The notes beneath the pieces were generated by a model. That model was not told where the DNA came from and did not search any database. It worked only from the letters and a program-made list of their open reading frames with translations. From NCBI GenBank assembly GCA_017502165.1, contig JAFVVO010000010.1, positions 39,338 through 103,337 of the forward strand: a DNA stretch of 64,000 nt, in the 5' to 3' direction. Of this stretch, positions 24,979 to 33,375 are shown one piece after another. Position 1 is the stretch's first letter, and each line of letters starts with the position of its first letter. The position numbers and the translations under genes were made by a program. The stretch is from Clostridia bacterium. Lineage in GTDB: Bacteria > Bacillota > Clostridia > Christensenellales > QALW01.

Positions 24979-25705
24979 GTATTATTACGATTTACATATT
25001 CATTCCTGCCTGTCCCCCTGCGGTGACGACGATAACACACCTAACAATATCGCAGGTCTTGCAACCTTATGCAACCTTAATATCGTTGCCCTTACGGACC
25101 ATAACACCTGCAAAAACTGCCCTGCCTTCTTTCAGGCGGCAAAGAAAAACGGCATTATCCCCGTTGCAGGTATGGAGCTTACAACAAGTGAAGACATTCA
25201 CGCCGTATGCTTGTTTGAAACTCTTGAGGCCGCTATGGAATTTGACCGAGAGGTTGACGCAAAGCGGATAAAGATTAAAAACAATATCCAGATTTTCGGC
25301 AGGCAACAGATTTTAGACGGTGACGATAACGTTATCGGTGAGGAAGAGCATTTTCTTCCCCTGGCAACGAGCATTTCCCTTGAAGACGTGCCCGATATGG
25401 TTGCTGCCTTCGGCGGTGTTGCGTTTCCTGCGCATATTGACCGCCAATCCAACGGTATGATACACGTGCTCGGCACGTTCCCTGAAACCCCGTTTTTCTC
25501 TTGCTTCGAGCTTCACGACGAAGCTAATTCACAAGAATATATAAATAAGTATTCTCTTGAAAGCAAACGTCGGATTATAGGCAGCGATGCTCATTATCTG
25601 ACGGATATGCGTGACGCAAGCGCCTTTATCGAGCTTTGCGATACGCCCTACAGCAGCGCTTTGGTGCGTAAAAATCTTATTCGGTGGTTAAAAGGAGAAG
25701 AGTAA
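24971..25705 (+). CDS. PHP domain phosphoesterase of the hydrogenase cluster
   Basis: A 244-residue metal-dependent phosphoesterase of the PHP family. All usual metal-binding motifs are present: DLHIHS (HxH, 7-12), ALTDHNT near 40, GMELTTSED near 65, FPAHIDRQSNG near 157 and GSDAHY near 215. Family members cleave phosphates from sugars, nucleotides or DNA ends; the substrate here is unknown. It starts inside the DRTGG gene and its stop overlaps the next ATG (TAATG), so it is tightly coupled to the signalling genes. One idea is that it removes a phosphorylated signal (inference). Confidence 0.85.
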   Translation: MNKYYYDLHIHSCLSPCGDDDNTPNNIAGLATLCNLNIVALTDHNTCKNCPAFFQAAKKNGIIPVAGMELTTSEDIHAVCLFETLEAAMEFDREVDAKRIKIKNNIQIFGRQQILDGDDNVIGEEEHFLPLATSISLEDVPDMVAAFGGVAFPAHIDRQSNGMIHVLGTFPETPFFSCFELHDEANSQEYINKYSLESKRRIIGSDAHYLTDMRDASAFIELCDTPYSSALVRKNLIRWLKGEE

Positions 25706-26265
25706 TGAAGGAATTATCTCTGAACATTCTTGATATTGCCGAAAATTCCGTTAAGGCAAACGCAACGCTGACGCAGATTATTCTTAAAGAAGATGCCGAC
25801 ACCGTTACCCTTTCGATTATCGACGACGGCAAGGGTATGAGCGAGGAAATTCTGCGAGGCGTGGTTGACCCCTTTTATACTACCCGTACCACCCGCAAGG
25901 TTGGTTTAGGTCTTCCGCTTCTTAAAATGGCGGCGGAGCAAACGGGAGGAGAGATGAAAATTTCGTCCAAGCAGGCAACGGACGAAAGCAAGGAGCACGG
26001 AACAAGCGTTACGGCTACCTTTAATAAAAATCATCTTGATTTTACGCCTTTAGGCGACGTTGCTTCCACAATCGTTACCTTAATACAAGGTCATCCCGAC
26101 ACGGATTTTTATTTTGAGCATACTTATTTACAAAATAGTGTAAATTTCGATTCCAGAGAGGTTCGTCAGGTTTTAGGTCCTGAAATCCCCCTGAACGAAT
26201 ATGAAATTTTAGAGTGGATTTCAAACACTCTTGAAGAGCAATATAAAAATTTATATAAAGTTTAA
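25705..26265 (+). CDS. Stand-alone HATPase, sensor-kinase type
   Basis: A 186-residue protein whose first 120 residues are a GHKL ATPase: N-box DIAENSVKANAT, G1 box DDGKGM, and the lid KVGLGLPLLKMAAEQTGG. It has no phospho-accepting histidine domain. The C-terminal 65 residues (LIQGHPDTDFYFEHTY onward) are not a domain I recognise. The ATG at 25705 is chosen, with AAGGAG upstream and overlap with the PHP stop. It differs from the HATPase at 22943, so the cluster holds two kinase-like ATPases of different types. Confidence 0.82.
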   Translation: MKELSLNILDIAENSVKANATLTQIILKEDADTVTLSIIDDGKGMSEEILRGVVDPFYTTRTTRKVGLGLPLLKMAAEQTGGEMKISSKQATDESKEHGTSVTATFNKNHLDFTPLGDVASTIVTLIQGHPDTDFYFEHTYLQNSVNFDSREVRQVLGPEIPLNEYEILEWISNTLEEQYKNLYKV

Positions 26266-26287
26266 CAAAACAGAAAGGACGAACAAA

Positions 26288-26656
26288 ATGAAATCATTAG
26301 CTGAACTTCAAGCAATCAAGGACAGAATGAAGGACAAGGTTGTTCTTCGCGAAGGTACGAACAGCGTTCGCGTTGTTATTGGTATGGCTACCTGCGGTAT
26401 CGCAGCAGGCGCAAGACCCGTACTTAACAAATTTGTGGAAGAGGTAAACGCAAAAGGCCTTGCCGACACCGTTGCCGTTTCACAGACCGGTTGTATCGGT
26501 ATTTGCCAGTTTGAGCCCGTTGTTGAAATCTTCGAGGCAGGCAAGGAAAAGGTTACTTACGTTAAAATGACTCCTGAAAAAGCTTCAGAGGTTGTTGAAA
26601 AGCATCTTAAGGGCGGCAAAGTTATTGCTGAATACACCATTGCAGCCCAACAGTGA
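26288..26656 (+). CDS. Small thioredoxin-like [2Fe-2S] ferredoxin domain protein
   Basis: A 122-residue protein of the (2Fe-2S) ferredoxin family seen in clostridial hydrogenase operons. Only three cysteines appear at cluster positions: Cys36 in MATCGIAAGARP, and Cys69 and Cys73 in TGCIGICQFEP. The family shares the thioredoxin-like fold of NuoE. It lies 21 bases before hydB, whose own N-terminus holds a full four-cysteine copy of the same domain. It probably shuttles electrons to HydB or steadies the complex. Ribosome site AAAGGA. Confidence 0.8.
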   Translation: MKSLAELQAIKDRMKDKVVLREGTNSVRVVIGMATCGIAAGARPVLNKFVEEVNAKGLADTVAVSQTGCIGICQFEPVVEIFEAGKEKVTYVKMTPEKASEVVEKHLKGGKVIAEYTIAAQQ

Positions 26657-26677
26657 TAATATTGGAGGTTAATTGTT

Positions 26678-28498
26678 ATGATTAGAGCTCACGTACTTAT
26701 CTGCGGCGGTACCGGTTGTACTTCTTCCGGAAGTGTTAAAATCCAGGAAGCCTTCGCAGAAAACCTCGCCGCTAACGGAATAAGTGAAGAGGTTAAAATT
26801 GTTCAGACCGGTTGCTTCGGTCTGTGCGCATTAGGTCCCGTTGTTATTGTTTATCCCGACGGTACTTTCTACAGCCAAGTAACTCCTGAAGACGTTAAGG
26901 AAATCGTTGAAGAACATCTTCTTAAAGGCCGCGTAGTTGAGCGTCTTGTTTACGCTGACACCGGTGAAGACAACAACATTCCCGATTCAGAGGTTTCCCT
27001 TTCCGATACCGCTTTCTATAAATCACAAAAGCGTATCGTTCTTCGTAACTGCGGTGTTATTGACCCCGAAAATATCGAAGAATACATTGCTATGGACGGA
27101 TATGCCGCATTAGGTAAGGTTTTAACAGAGATGACTCCTGATGACGTTATTAAGGTTATTTCCGATTCAGGTCTTCGCGGACGTGGCGGCGGCGGCTTCC
27201 CCACCGGCAGAAAGTGGGCACTTACCGCTCCCAACAAAGCAGACCAGAAATACGTTGTATGTAACGCTGACGAAGGCGACCCGGGTGCATTTATGGACCG
27301 TTCCGTTCTTGAAGGTGACCCTCACTGCCTTATTGAAGCTATGGCTATTGCAGGTTACGCTATCGGCGCAACCATCGGTTACGTTTACGTTCGTGCTGAA
27401 TATCCCATCGCTGTTAAGCGTTTACAGATTGCTATCGACCAGGCTAAAGAATACGGCTTGTTAGGTAAAAACATTTTCGGTTCAGGCTTCGATTTTGACC
27501 TTCAGATTCGTCTTGGTGCAGGCGCATTCGTTTGCGGCGAAGAAACTGCTCTTATGACCAGCATTGAAGGCAAGCGCGGCGAACCCCGCCCCCGTCCTCC
27601 CTATCCTGCTGTTAAAGGTCTTTACGGCAAGCCCACCGTTGAAAATAACGTTGAAACCTTTGCTAACGTTCCTCAGATTATTCTTAACGGTGCCGACTGG
27701 TTTAAGTCAATGGGTACCGAAAAATCTTCAGGTACCAAGATTTTCGCTCTCGGCGGAAAGATTGAGCATACAGGTCTTGTAGAAATCCCCATGGGTACTC
27801 CCCTTAGTGAAATTATCTACAACATCGGCGGCGGTATTCCCAACGGCAAAAAGTTCAAGGCTGTTCAGACCGGCGGTCCTTCCGGCGGTTGCATTCCCGC
27901 ATCACTTATTGACATCAGTGTTGACTACGATTCACTTACTTCCATCGGTTGTATGATGGGCTCCGGCGGTATGATCGTTATGGACGAAGACAACTGTATG
28001 GTTGATATTGCAAAGTTCTTCCTCGAGTTCATTGTTGACGAATCCTGCGGTAAATGTACTCCCTGCCGTATCGGTACCCGCCGTATGCTTGAGATTCTTA
28101 CCAGAATTACTGAAGGTAAGGGCGAAGACGGCGATATCGAAAAGCTTGAAAACCTTGCTAATACAATCAAGGCATCTTCACTTTGCGGTCTTGGACAAAC
28201 TGCACCTAACCCCGTTCTTTCAACCATTCGCTTCTTCCGTGACGAGTATGAAGCTCACATCTATAAGAAGGAATGTCCTGCACATTACTGCAAGGCCTTC
28301 GCAAAATACGTTATCGACCGCGATAAGTGTATAGGTTGCGGACTTTGCGCTAAGAATTGTCCTGTAAACGCTATTACAAGAACCGATTATATTGCTCCCG
28401 GCAAGAAGCTTGCTGCCTTTGCTATTGACACCGACAAGTGTATTAAGTGCGGTGCTTGCATTGGTAACTGCAAATTCAAAGCTATTGAAGTTAAATAA
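26678..28498 (+). CDS. hydB: NuoF-like HydB subunit of the NAD-linked hydrogenase
   Basis: The 606-residue flavin subunit that exchanges electrons with NAD(P)H. Domains in order: thioredoxin-like [2Fe-2S] (Cys9, 14, 46, 50), NuoF core with the nucleotide-binding GLRGRGGGGFPTG near 165-178 and FMN-binding region (NADEGDPG, GAFVCGEETA), SLBB domain near 355-420, the [4Fe-4S] site SCGKCTPCR near 455 with a later cysteine in SLCG near 505, and a two-cluster ferredoxin tail (CIGCGLCAKNC and CIKCGACIGNC). In bifurcating enzymes this subunit couples NADH and ferredoxin oxidation to HydA. Ribosome site GGAGG; hydA follows by 21 bases. Confidence 0.95.
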   Translation: MIRAHVLICGGTGCTSSGSVKIQEAFAENLAANGISEEVKIVQTGCFGLCALGPVVIVYPDGTFYSQVTPEDVKEIVEEHLLKGRVVERLVYADTGEDNNIPDSEVSLSDTAFYKSQKRIVLRNCGVIDPENIEEYIAMDGYAALGKVLTEMTPDDVIKVISDSGLRGRGGGGFPTGRKWALTAPNKADQKYVVCNADEGDPGAFMDRSVLEGDPHCLIEAMAIAGYAIGATIGYVYVRAEYPIAVKRLQIAIDQAKEYGLLGKNIFGSGFDFDLQIRLGAGAFVCGEETALMTSIEGKRGEPRPRPPYPAVKGLYGKPTVENNVETFANVPQIILNGADWFKSMGTEKSSGTKIFALGGKIEHTGLVEIPMGTPLSEIIYNIGGGIPNGKKFKAVQTGGPSGGCIPASLIDISVDYDSLTSIGCMMGSGGMIVMDEDNCMVDIAKFFLEFIVDESCGKCTPCRIGTRRMLEILTRITEGKGEDGDIEKLENLANTIKASSLCGLGQTAPNPVLSTIRFFRDEYEAHIYKKECPAHYCKAFAKYVIDRDKCIGCGLCAKNCPVNAITRTDYIAPGKKLAAFAIDTDKCIKCGACIGNCKFKAIEVK

Positions 28499-28519
28499 TC
28501 GTGTAGGAGGTAAATAAAA

Positions 28520-30277
28520 ATGGATAAGAAAATGATAAATTTAACCATTGACGGCATTGCCGTTACAGTTGAAGAAGGAACAACTGTTCTTGAAGCTGCA
28601 AAAGCTGCTAAAATCAATATTCCTACACTTTGCTACTTAAAGGGCATTAACCAGATTGGCGCTTGCCGTATCTGTATGGTAGAAATCGAAGGCGCAAGAG
28701 GCCTTGCCGCTGCTTGCGTTATGCCCGTAGGCGAGGGTATGAACGTTAAGACTAACACTCCCAAGCTTCGTCAGGTAAGAAAAGACAACCTTGGTCTTCT
28801 TCTTTCAAACCACAACCGCGAATGCACCACCTGCGTTCGTTCAGGCTCCTGCGAGCTTCAGGCTCTTTGCACAGAGTACGGTGTTTCCGAAATTACTTAT
28901 GCAGGCGCAAAGACCTTCTCTCCCGACTGCATTGACGACGTTTCACCTTCAATCGTTCGCGATAACAGCAAATGTATTCATTGCCGCAGATGTATCGCCG
29001 CTTGCCAGAACATTCAGAAAATCGGCGCAATCGGTATGAGCAAGCGTGGATTTAATTCCACCGTTGGCGCTGCTTTCAACGTTTCACTTGCTGACAGCCC
29101 CTGCGTAAACTTCGGTCAGTGTATTGAAGCCTGCCCCGTTGGCGCGCTTCACGAAAAGAGCGAAATCGACAACGTTTGGAATGCTCTTGCAGATCCCGAC
29201 AAGTTCGTTTGCGTTCAGCCTGCTCCTGCAGTTCGTGCTTCCCTTGGTGAAGAATTCGGTATGCCTATCGGTACCGGTGTAACCGGCAAGATGGTTGCCG
29301 CAATGCGTCGCCTTGGCTTTGATAAGGTATTCGATACCGATTTCGGCGCTGACCTTACTATTATGGAAGAGGGCACCGAGCTTTTAGGCAGAATTAAAAA
29401 TGGCGGAGTTCTTCCCATGATTACTTCCTGCTCACCCGGTTGGATTACCTACTGCGAAAAATTCTTCCCTGAATTTATTCCTAACCTTTCTTCCTGCAAA
29501 TCACCTCACGAAATGACAGGTGCTATGATTAAATCATACTATGCAGAGAAGATGGGTATTGACCCTGCTAAGATTTACGTCGTTTCTGTAATGCCCTGCA
29601 CCGCTAAGAAGCAGGAAGCTCAGAGAGACGAGCTTGTTACCAACGGACTTCGTGACGTTGATGCAGTTCTTACCGTTCGTGAATTTGCAACTATGGTTAA
29701 GACTGCAGATATTGACTTTGTTGACCTTGACGACGAAGATTTCGATTCAATGCTCGGTGAATCCACCGGTGCCAGCGTTATCTTCGGCACCACCGGCGGC
29801 GTTATGGAGGCTGCTCTCCGTACCGTTTATGAAAAGGTTACCGGTAAAGAGCTTAAGGACGTTAACTTTGAAGCAGTTCGCGGCTTTGAAGGCATCAAGG
29901 AAGCTGAAATCGACCTTGACGGAACAAAGATCAACGTTGCTATCGTTCACGGCACCGGCAACGCAGAAAAGCTTCTTAACGCTATTAAGGCAGGCGAAAA
30001 GAACTACACCTTTATTGAAATTATGTGCTGTCCCGGCGGTTGCGTAACCGGCGGCGGTCAGCCCATTGTTAACGCAAAGACACAGATGTCCGTTAATGTT
30101 AAGGCTCTTCGTGCAAAGGTTCTCTATGATGAAGACGCTTCAAAGGCAAAGAGAAAATCTCACGAAAACGCAGAAGTACTTAAGGTTTACGAGGAGTTCC
30201 TTGGCGAGCCCAACAGCCACAAGGCACACGAATTACTCCACACCACCTATTCTGCAAAGCCCAAGTTCAATAAATAA
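28520..30277 (+). CDS. hydA: [FeFe]-hydrogenase catalytic subunit HydA
   Basis: The 585-residue catalytic subunit that makes or uses H2. N-terminal [2Fe-2S] domain (Cys38, 49, 52, 66), His-Cys [4Fe-4S] site (His98, Cys102, 105, 111), and a two-cluster ferredoxin domain (Cys152-162; second site Cys195, Cys201, Cys205). The H-cluster motifs are TSCSPGW (302-308), MPCTAKKQE (358-366) and EIMCCPGGCVTGGGQP (500-515), followed by a short small-subunit-like C-terminus. Two departures are visible: Phe198 replaces the expected second Cys of the medial cluster, and Ser305 follows Cys304 where CpI has a second Cys. The overall match to group A hydrogenases is strong. Last gene of the operon, followed by a terminator. 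Confidence 0.95.
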   Translation: MDKKMINLTIDGIAVTVEEGTTVLEAAKAAKINIPTLCYLKGINQIGACRICMVEIEGARGLAAACVMPVGEGMNVKTNTPKLRQVRKDNLGLLLSNHNRECTTCVRSGSCELQALCTEYGVSEITYAGAKTFSPDCIDDVSPSIVRDNSKCIHCRRCIAACQNIQKIGAIGMSKRGFNSTVGAAFNVSLADSPCVNFGQCIEACPVGALHEKSEIDNVWNALADPDKFVCVQPAPAVRASLGEEFGMPIGTGVTGKMVAAMRRLGFDKVFDTDFGADLTIMEEGTELLGRIKNGGVLPMITSCSPGWITYCEKFFPEFIPNLSSCKSPHEMTGAMIKSYYAEKMGIDPAKIYVVSVMPCTAKKQEAQRDELVTNGLRDVDAVLTVREFATMVKTADIDFVDLDDEDFDSMLGESTGASVIFGTTGGVMEAALRTVYEKVTGKELKDVNFEAVRGFEGIKEAEIDLDGTKINVAIVHGTGNAEKLLNAIKAGEKNYTFIEIMCCPGGCVTGGGQPIVNAKTQMSVNVKALRAKVLYDEDASKAKRKSHENAEVLKVYEEFLGEPNSHKAHELLHTTYSAKPKFNK

Positions 30278-30295
30278 TATTTGAAACAAAAAAAA

Positions 30296-30325
30296 CAGAA
30301 CCGAGAAATCGGTTCTGTTTTTTTT
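30296..30325 (+). terminator. Terminator of the hydrogenase operon
   Basis: A 9-bp stem CAGAACCGA with GAAA tetraloop and eight T residues. An identical stem-loop ends the 30541 gene. Confidence 0.92.
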
Positions 30326-30461
30326 GTTAAATTTATCTTCACTTAATCATTAGTAATAATTGCATTCAGCTATACTGCACATACGAACATTATCGACAAA
30401 AACATTAGTTTGTTTTCTCGTCTTTTTCGGCAACAAATGTTCGTTTTATAATCATTTGGTA

Positions 30462-30490
30462 TTGACTTTATATTATCCTTATTATAAAAT
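30462..30490 (+). promoter_or_regulatory. Promoter of the propeller gene
   Basis: TTGACT (30462-30467) and TAAAAT (30485-30490), 17-bp spacing. Upstream, ACGAACATT (30383-30391) and its inverted copy AATGTTCGT (30436-30444) may form an operator. Confidence 0.65.
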
Positions 30491-30540
30491 AAATTTGGAG
30501 CAAAGGCTCATAAATTCATAATGTTTTAAGGAGTTAAACT

Positions 30541-31983
30541 ATGATTAACATTGGAAAAAACAGAGAACTGTTCGTTGACGATTATTTGCTTGACGTTGAT
30601 AAAACCACTGCCGACAGAAGACTTAATCAGCCTGTTAAACGCGAATCCGTTTTCGACTTTGACGCACCTTGGGAAAGCTTTTTAACTACAGGCTATCATA
30701 ACATTGTGCGCAAACCTGACGGCACTTATTTAATGTATTATAAGTCATGGCACCACGGCAAAGAGCCTTGGAGTGACACCGCACGCGGACTTCGCCACGT
30801 TGGCGTTATCGAAAGTAAAGACGGCTTAAATTGGACACGCCCTTCACTTGACATAAACCCTTGCTTCAAGAACTCAAACATTGTTTCAACCGACCTTAAC
30901 TACGATAACTTCTACGTTTTCTATGACACAAACCCCAACTGCCCCGAAAACGAAAGATATAAATATCTCTGCGGTGAATGGAATAACGGCCTTTACGGCG
31001 GAACTTCCCCTGACGGCTTTAACTTCCACTTCCACGACAGAGCAACAACTGAAGGCAGACTTTTAAGCAATGCTGAAACAAGCTGTCACTTCGATACTCT
31101 TAATATCGGTTTCTACAAGGACGGCTTATATCACGCATTCTTCCGTGGACTTCACAGAGGTAATGACTATTACCCTGAGGTTCACACTGATGAAGACCGC
31201 ACCATTCTTCGTGACGTTCGCCACGCAGTAAGTAAAGACTTCTGGCATTGGGATACCATCGAATTCCTTCAGTATGACGACGGATACGATTATGAAATGT
31301 ACACCAACGGCATCATTCCTTACTACCGCGCACCCCAAATCTTAACCGCAATTCCCACAAGATACTACGCACGTCCCGAATGGACAACCTCTTTTGACCG
31401 TATGTTTAATCCCGAAGGAAGACGCGCTAAGGGCCGCAACACTGCTTTAAGCGACAGTATCTTCATGGTTTCCCGTGATTACGTAAACTTCCATAGATAT
31501 AATGAAGCATTCATTTCCGGCGGACCAGAAGGTGCTACAAACTGGCACTACGGTGATTGCTACATCTGCCCCGAATTTATTGAAACACCCACCGCTATCA
31601 ACTGCTTTGACCCTGAGCTTTCACTCTACTGCCACGAGGTTACGGCGGACGGCAAGGATCATCTCTTCAGATATTCACTCCGTATTGACGGTTTCGTATC
31701 AATGGAATCCAACCGTGACACGAAAAAGGTTGTTACAAAGCCCTTTGTATTCGACGGTGACGAGTTAGTTCTTAACTTTGCAACCACCGCTTTAGGTAGT
31801 ATCTATATCAAGATTGAAGCAACTGACGGTTCAAAGGCTATTACCTCCTGCGAAATCTTCGGTGATAAGGTTGACAGACCTATTGACTTTATTGACGGTG
31901 CAGTTGCTGACCTTAAGGGCAAAGAGGTTGTTATGACAATGGAGCTCTCAGAAGCAAAGGTTTACTCCTTCAAGTTTAACTAA
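30541..31983 (+). CDS. Putative carbohydrate-active five-bladed propeller protein
   Basis: A 480-residue cytoplasmic protein without signal peptide. It opens with RELFVDDYLLD and then shows repeated propeller-like patches such as GTYLMYYKSWHHG, YDNFYVFYDT, DGLYHAFFRGLHRG and HAVSKDFWHWD. A beta-sandwich-like C-terminal region (about 400-480, DGDELVLNFATTALGSIYIKIE) follows. This layout recalls GH32/43/68-like clans and uncharacterised proteins with an 'ELFVDDYLI' start known from gut bacteria and planctomycetes. I cannot assign a family or catalytic residues. It has its own promoter and terminator, and no transporter or regulator is next to it. Confidence 0.7.
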   Translation: MINIGKNRELFVDDYLLDVDKTTADRRLNQPVKRESVFDFDAPWESFLTTGYHNIVRKPDGTYLMYYKSWHHGKEPWSDTARGLRHVGVIESKDGLNWTRPSLDINPCFKNSNIVSTDLNYDNFYVFYDTNPNCPENERYKYLCGEWNNGLYGGTSPDGFNFHFHDRATTEGRLLSNAETSCHFDTLNIGFYKDGLYHAFFRGLHRGNDYYPEVHTDEDRTILRDVRHAVSKDFWHWDTIEFLQYDDGYDYEMYTNGIIPYYRAPQILTAIPTRYYARPEWTTSFDRMFNPEGRRAKGRNTALSDSIFMVSRDYVNFHRYNEAFISGGPEGATNWHYGDCYICPEFIETPTAINCFDPELSLYCHEVTADGKDHLFRYSLRIDGFVSMESNRDTKKVVTKPFVFDGDELVLNFATTALGSIYIKIEATDGSKAITSCEIFGDKVDRPIDFIDGAVADLKGKEVVMTMELSEAKVYSFKFN

Positions 31984-32001
31984 TACCAATTTAACGCCAA
32001 A

Positions 32002-32030
32002 CAGAACCGAGAAATCGGTTCTGTTTTTTT
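32002..32030 (+). terminator. Terminator of the propeller gene
   Basis: The same 9-bp stem (CAGAACCGA) and GAAA loop as at 30296, followed by seven T residues. Confidence 0.92.
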
Positions 32031-32032
32031 GT

Positions 32033-32061
32033 TTGACCTAATTCAATAAGTGCTATATAAT
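32033..32061 (+). promoter_or_regulatory. Promoter of the malic enzyme gene
   Basis: TTGACC (32033-32038) and a perfect TATAAT (32056-32061), 17-bp spacing; it starts right after the preceding T-run. Confidence 0.85.
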
Positions 32062-32089
32062 GAAGTCATACTAAATTGAGGTATTTATT

Positions 32090-33265
32090 ATGGATTATTC
32101 AACCGAATCATTAAAAAAGCATTATCAGTGGAAGGGTAAAATCGAGGTTATCTGCCGCGCGCCTATTAGTTCCCGTGACGACCTTTCTCTTGCCTATACC
32201 CCGGGCGTTGCCGCCCCTTGCCTCGAAATACAAAAAGATCCAAGCAAAAGCTTTGAGCTTACCCGAAGAGCAAACCTTGTTGCAGTTATAACCGACGGAA
32301 GCGCCGTTTTAGGCTTAGGTGATATTGGGGCTGAAGCAGGTATGCCCGTTATGGAAGGAAAGTGCGCGCTTTTTAAGGCCTTTGCCGACGTTGACGCTAT
32401 TCCCCTTTGCATTAAGAGCAAAAGCGTTGATGAGATCGTTAACACCATCTCTCTTATTTCAGGCTCCTTCGGCGGAATAAATCTTGAAGACATTTCTGCC
32501 CCCCGTTGCTTTGAAATCGAAAAACGCTTAAAAGAAATTTGCGATATTCCCGTTTTTCACGACGACCAGCACGGCACCGCAATAGTTGTTTGCGCCGCTC
32601 TTATTAACGCCGCCAAGGTTGCCCAAAAGCAGTTAAAGGATATGACAGTAGTTATTAACGGAGCAGGAAGTGCAGGTATTGCCATCGGAAAAATGATACT
32701 GTCCTTAGGCATTAAAAACCTTATTATGTGCGATAAATTCGGCATTTTATATGTGGGCAACGAAAATATGAATCCCGCTCAGTCACAGATGGCTGAAATA
32801 ACCAATAAATTCAATCTCAAGGGTACTCTTGCAGACGCGATGAAGGGTGCCGACGCCTTTGTAGGTGTTTCTGCCCCTAACGTTGTAAACAGTGAAATGA
32901 TTGCCTCAATGAGCGAAAAGCCTATTTTATTCCCCATGGCAAATCCCGTTCCCGAAATTATGCCTCAGGACGCCCTTGAGGCAGGCGCATTTATCGTAGG
33001 CACGGGCAGAAGTGATTTTCCCAATCAAATTAACAACGTGCTTGCTTTCCCGGGAATTTTCCGCGGCGCGTTAGATGCTCGCGCAAGTGACATTAACGAA
33101 AGCATGAAGCTTGCCGCCGCCAAGGCTATTGCGGAATATACTCCTGAAGCCGAATTATCTCAAACCAACATTATTGCTTCGCCGCTGGATAAAAACGTAG
33201 CTTTTGCCGTTGCAAAGGCAGTTAAGGAAGCGGCAATAAAATCAGGCGTTTCCCGCTTGAAATAA
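32090..33265 (+). CDS. NAD(P)-dependent malic enzyme
   Basis: This enzyme converts malate to pyruvate, CO2 and NAD(P)H. The 391-residue chain is the short bacterial type without a phosphotransacetylase domain. Seen are AYTPGVAAPC (about 36-45), the metal/substrate region ITDGSAVLGLGDIGAEAGMP near 66-85, FHDDQHGTA near 155-163, and the Rossmann GAGSAGIAIGK near 188-198. It stands alone between terminators. The pyruvate formed would feed the pyruvate:ferredoxin oxidoreductase. Cofactor preference cannot be read with confidence. Confidence 0.93.
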   Translation: MDYSTESLKKHYQWKGKIEVICRAPISSRDDLSLAYTPGVAAPCLEIQKDPSKSFELTRRANLVAVITDGSAVLGLGDIGAEAGMPVMEGKCALFKAFADVDAIPLCIKSKSVDEIVNTISLISGSFGGINLEDISAPRCFEIEKRLKEICDIPVFHDDQHGTAIVVCAALINAAKVAQKQLKDMTVVINGAGSAGIAIGKMILSLGIKNLIMCDKFGILYVGNENMNPAQSQMAEITNKFNLKGTLADAMKGADAFVGVSAPNVVNSEMIASMSEKPILFPMANPVPEIMPQDALEAGAFIVGTGRSDFPNQINNVLAFPGIFRGALDARASDINESMKLAAAKAIAEYTPEAELSQTNIIASPLDKNVAFAVAKAVKEAAIKSGVSRLK

Positions 33266-33315
33266 TAACAGTCATATCTAAATACTAATGACCATACAAC
33301 ACTGAAATAAAAATA

Positions 33316-33375
33316 AAGGCAACGTTTAGCATAAGCACTCATAAGAGCGTCTCGCTGATCGTTGCCTTATTTTTT
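33316..33375 (+). terminator. Terminator after malic enzyme
   Basis: AAGGCAACG (33316-33324) pairs with CGTTGCCTT (33360-33368) around a 35-base loop and is followed by ATTTTTT. The right arm overlaps the stop of the convergent PqqD-peptidase gene. Confidence 0.7.
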
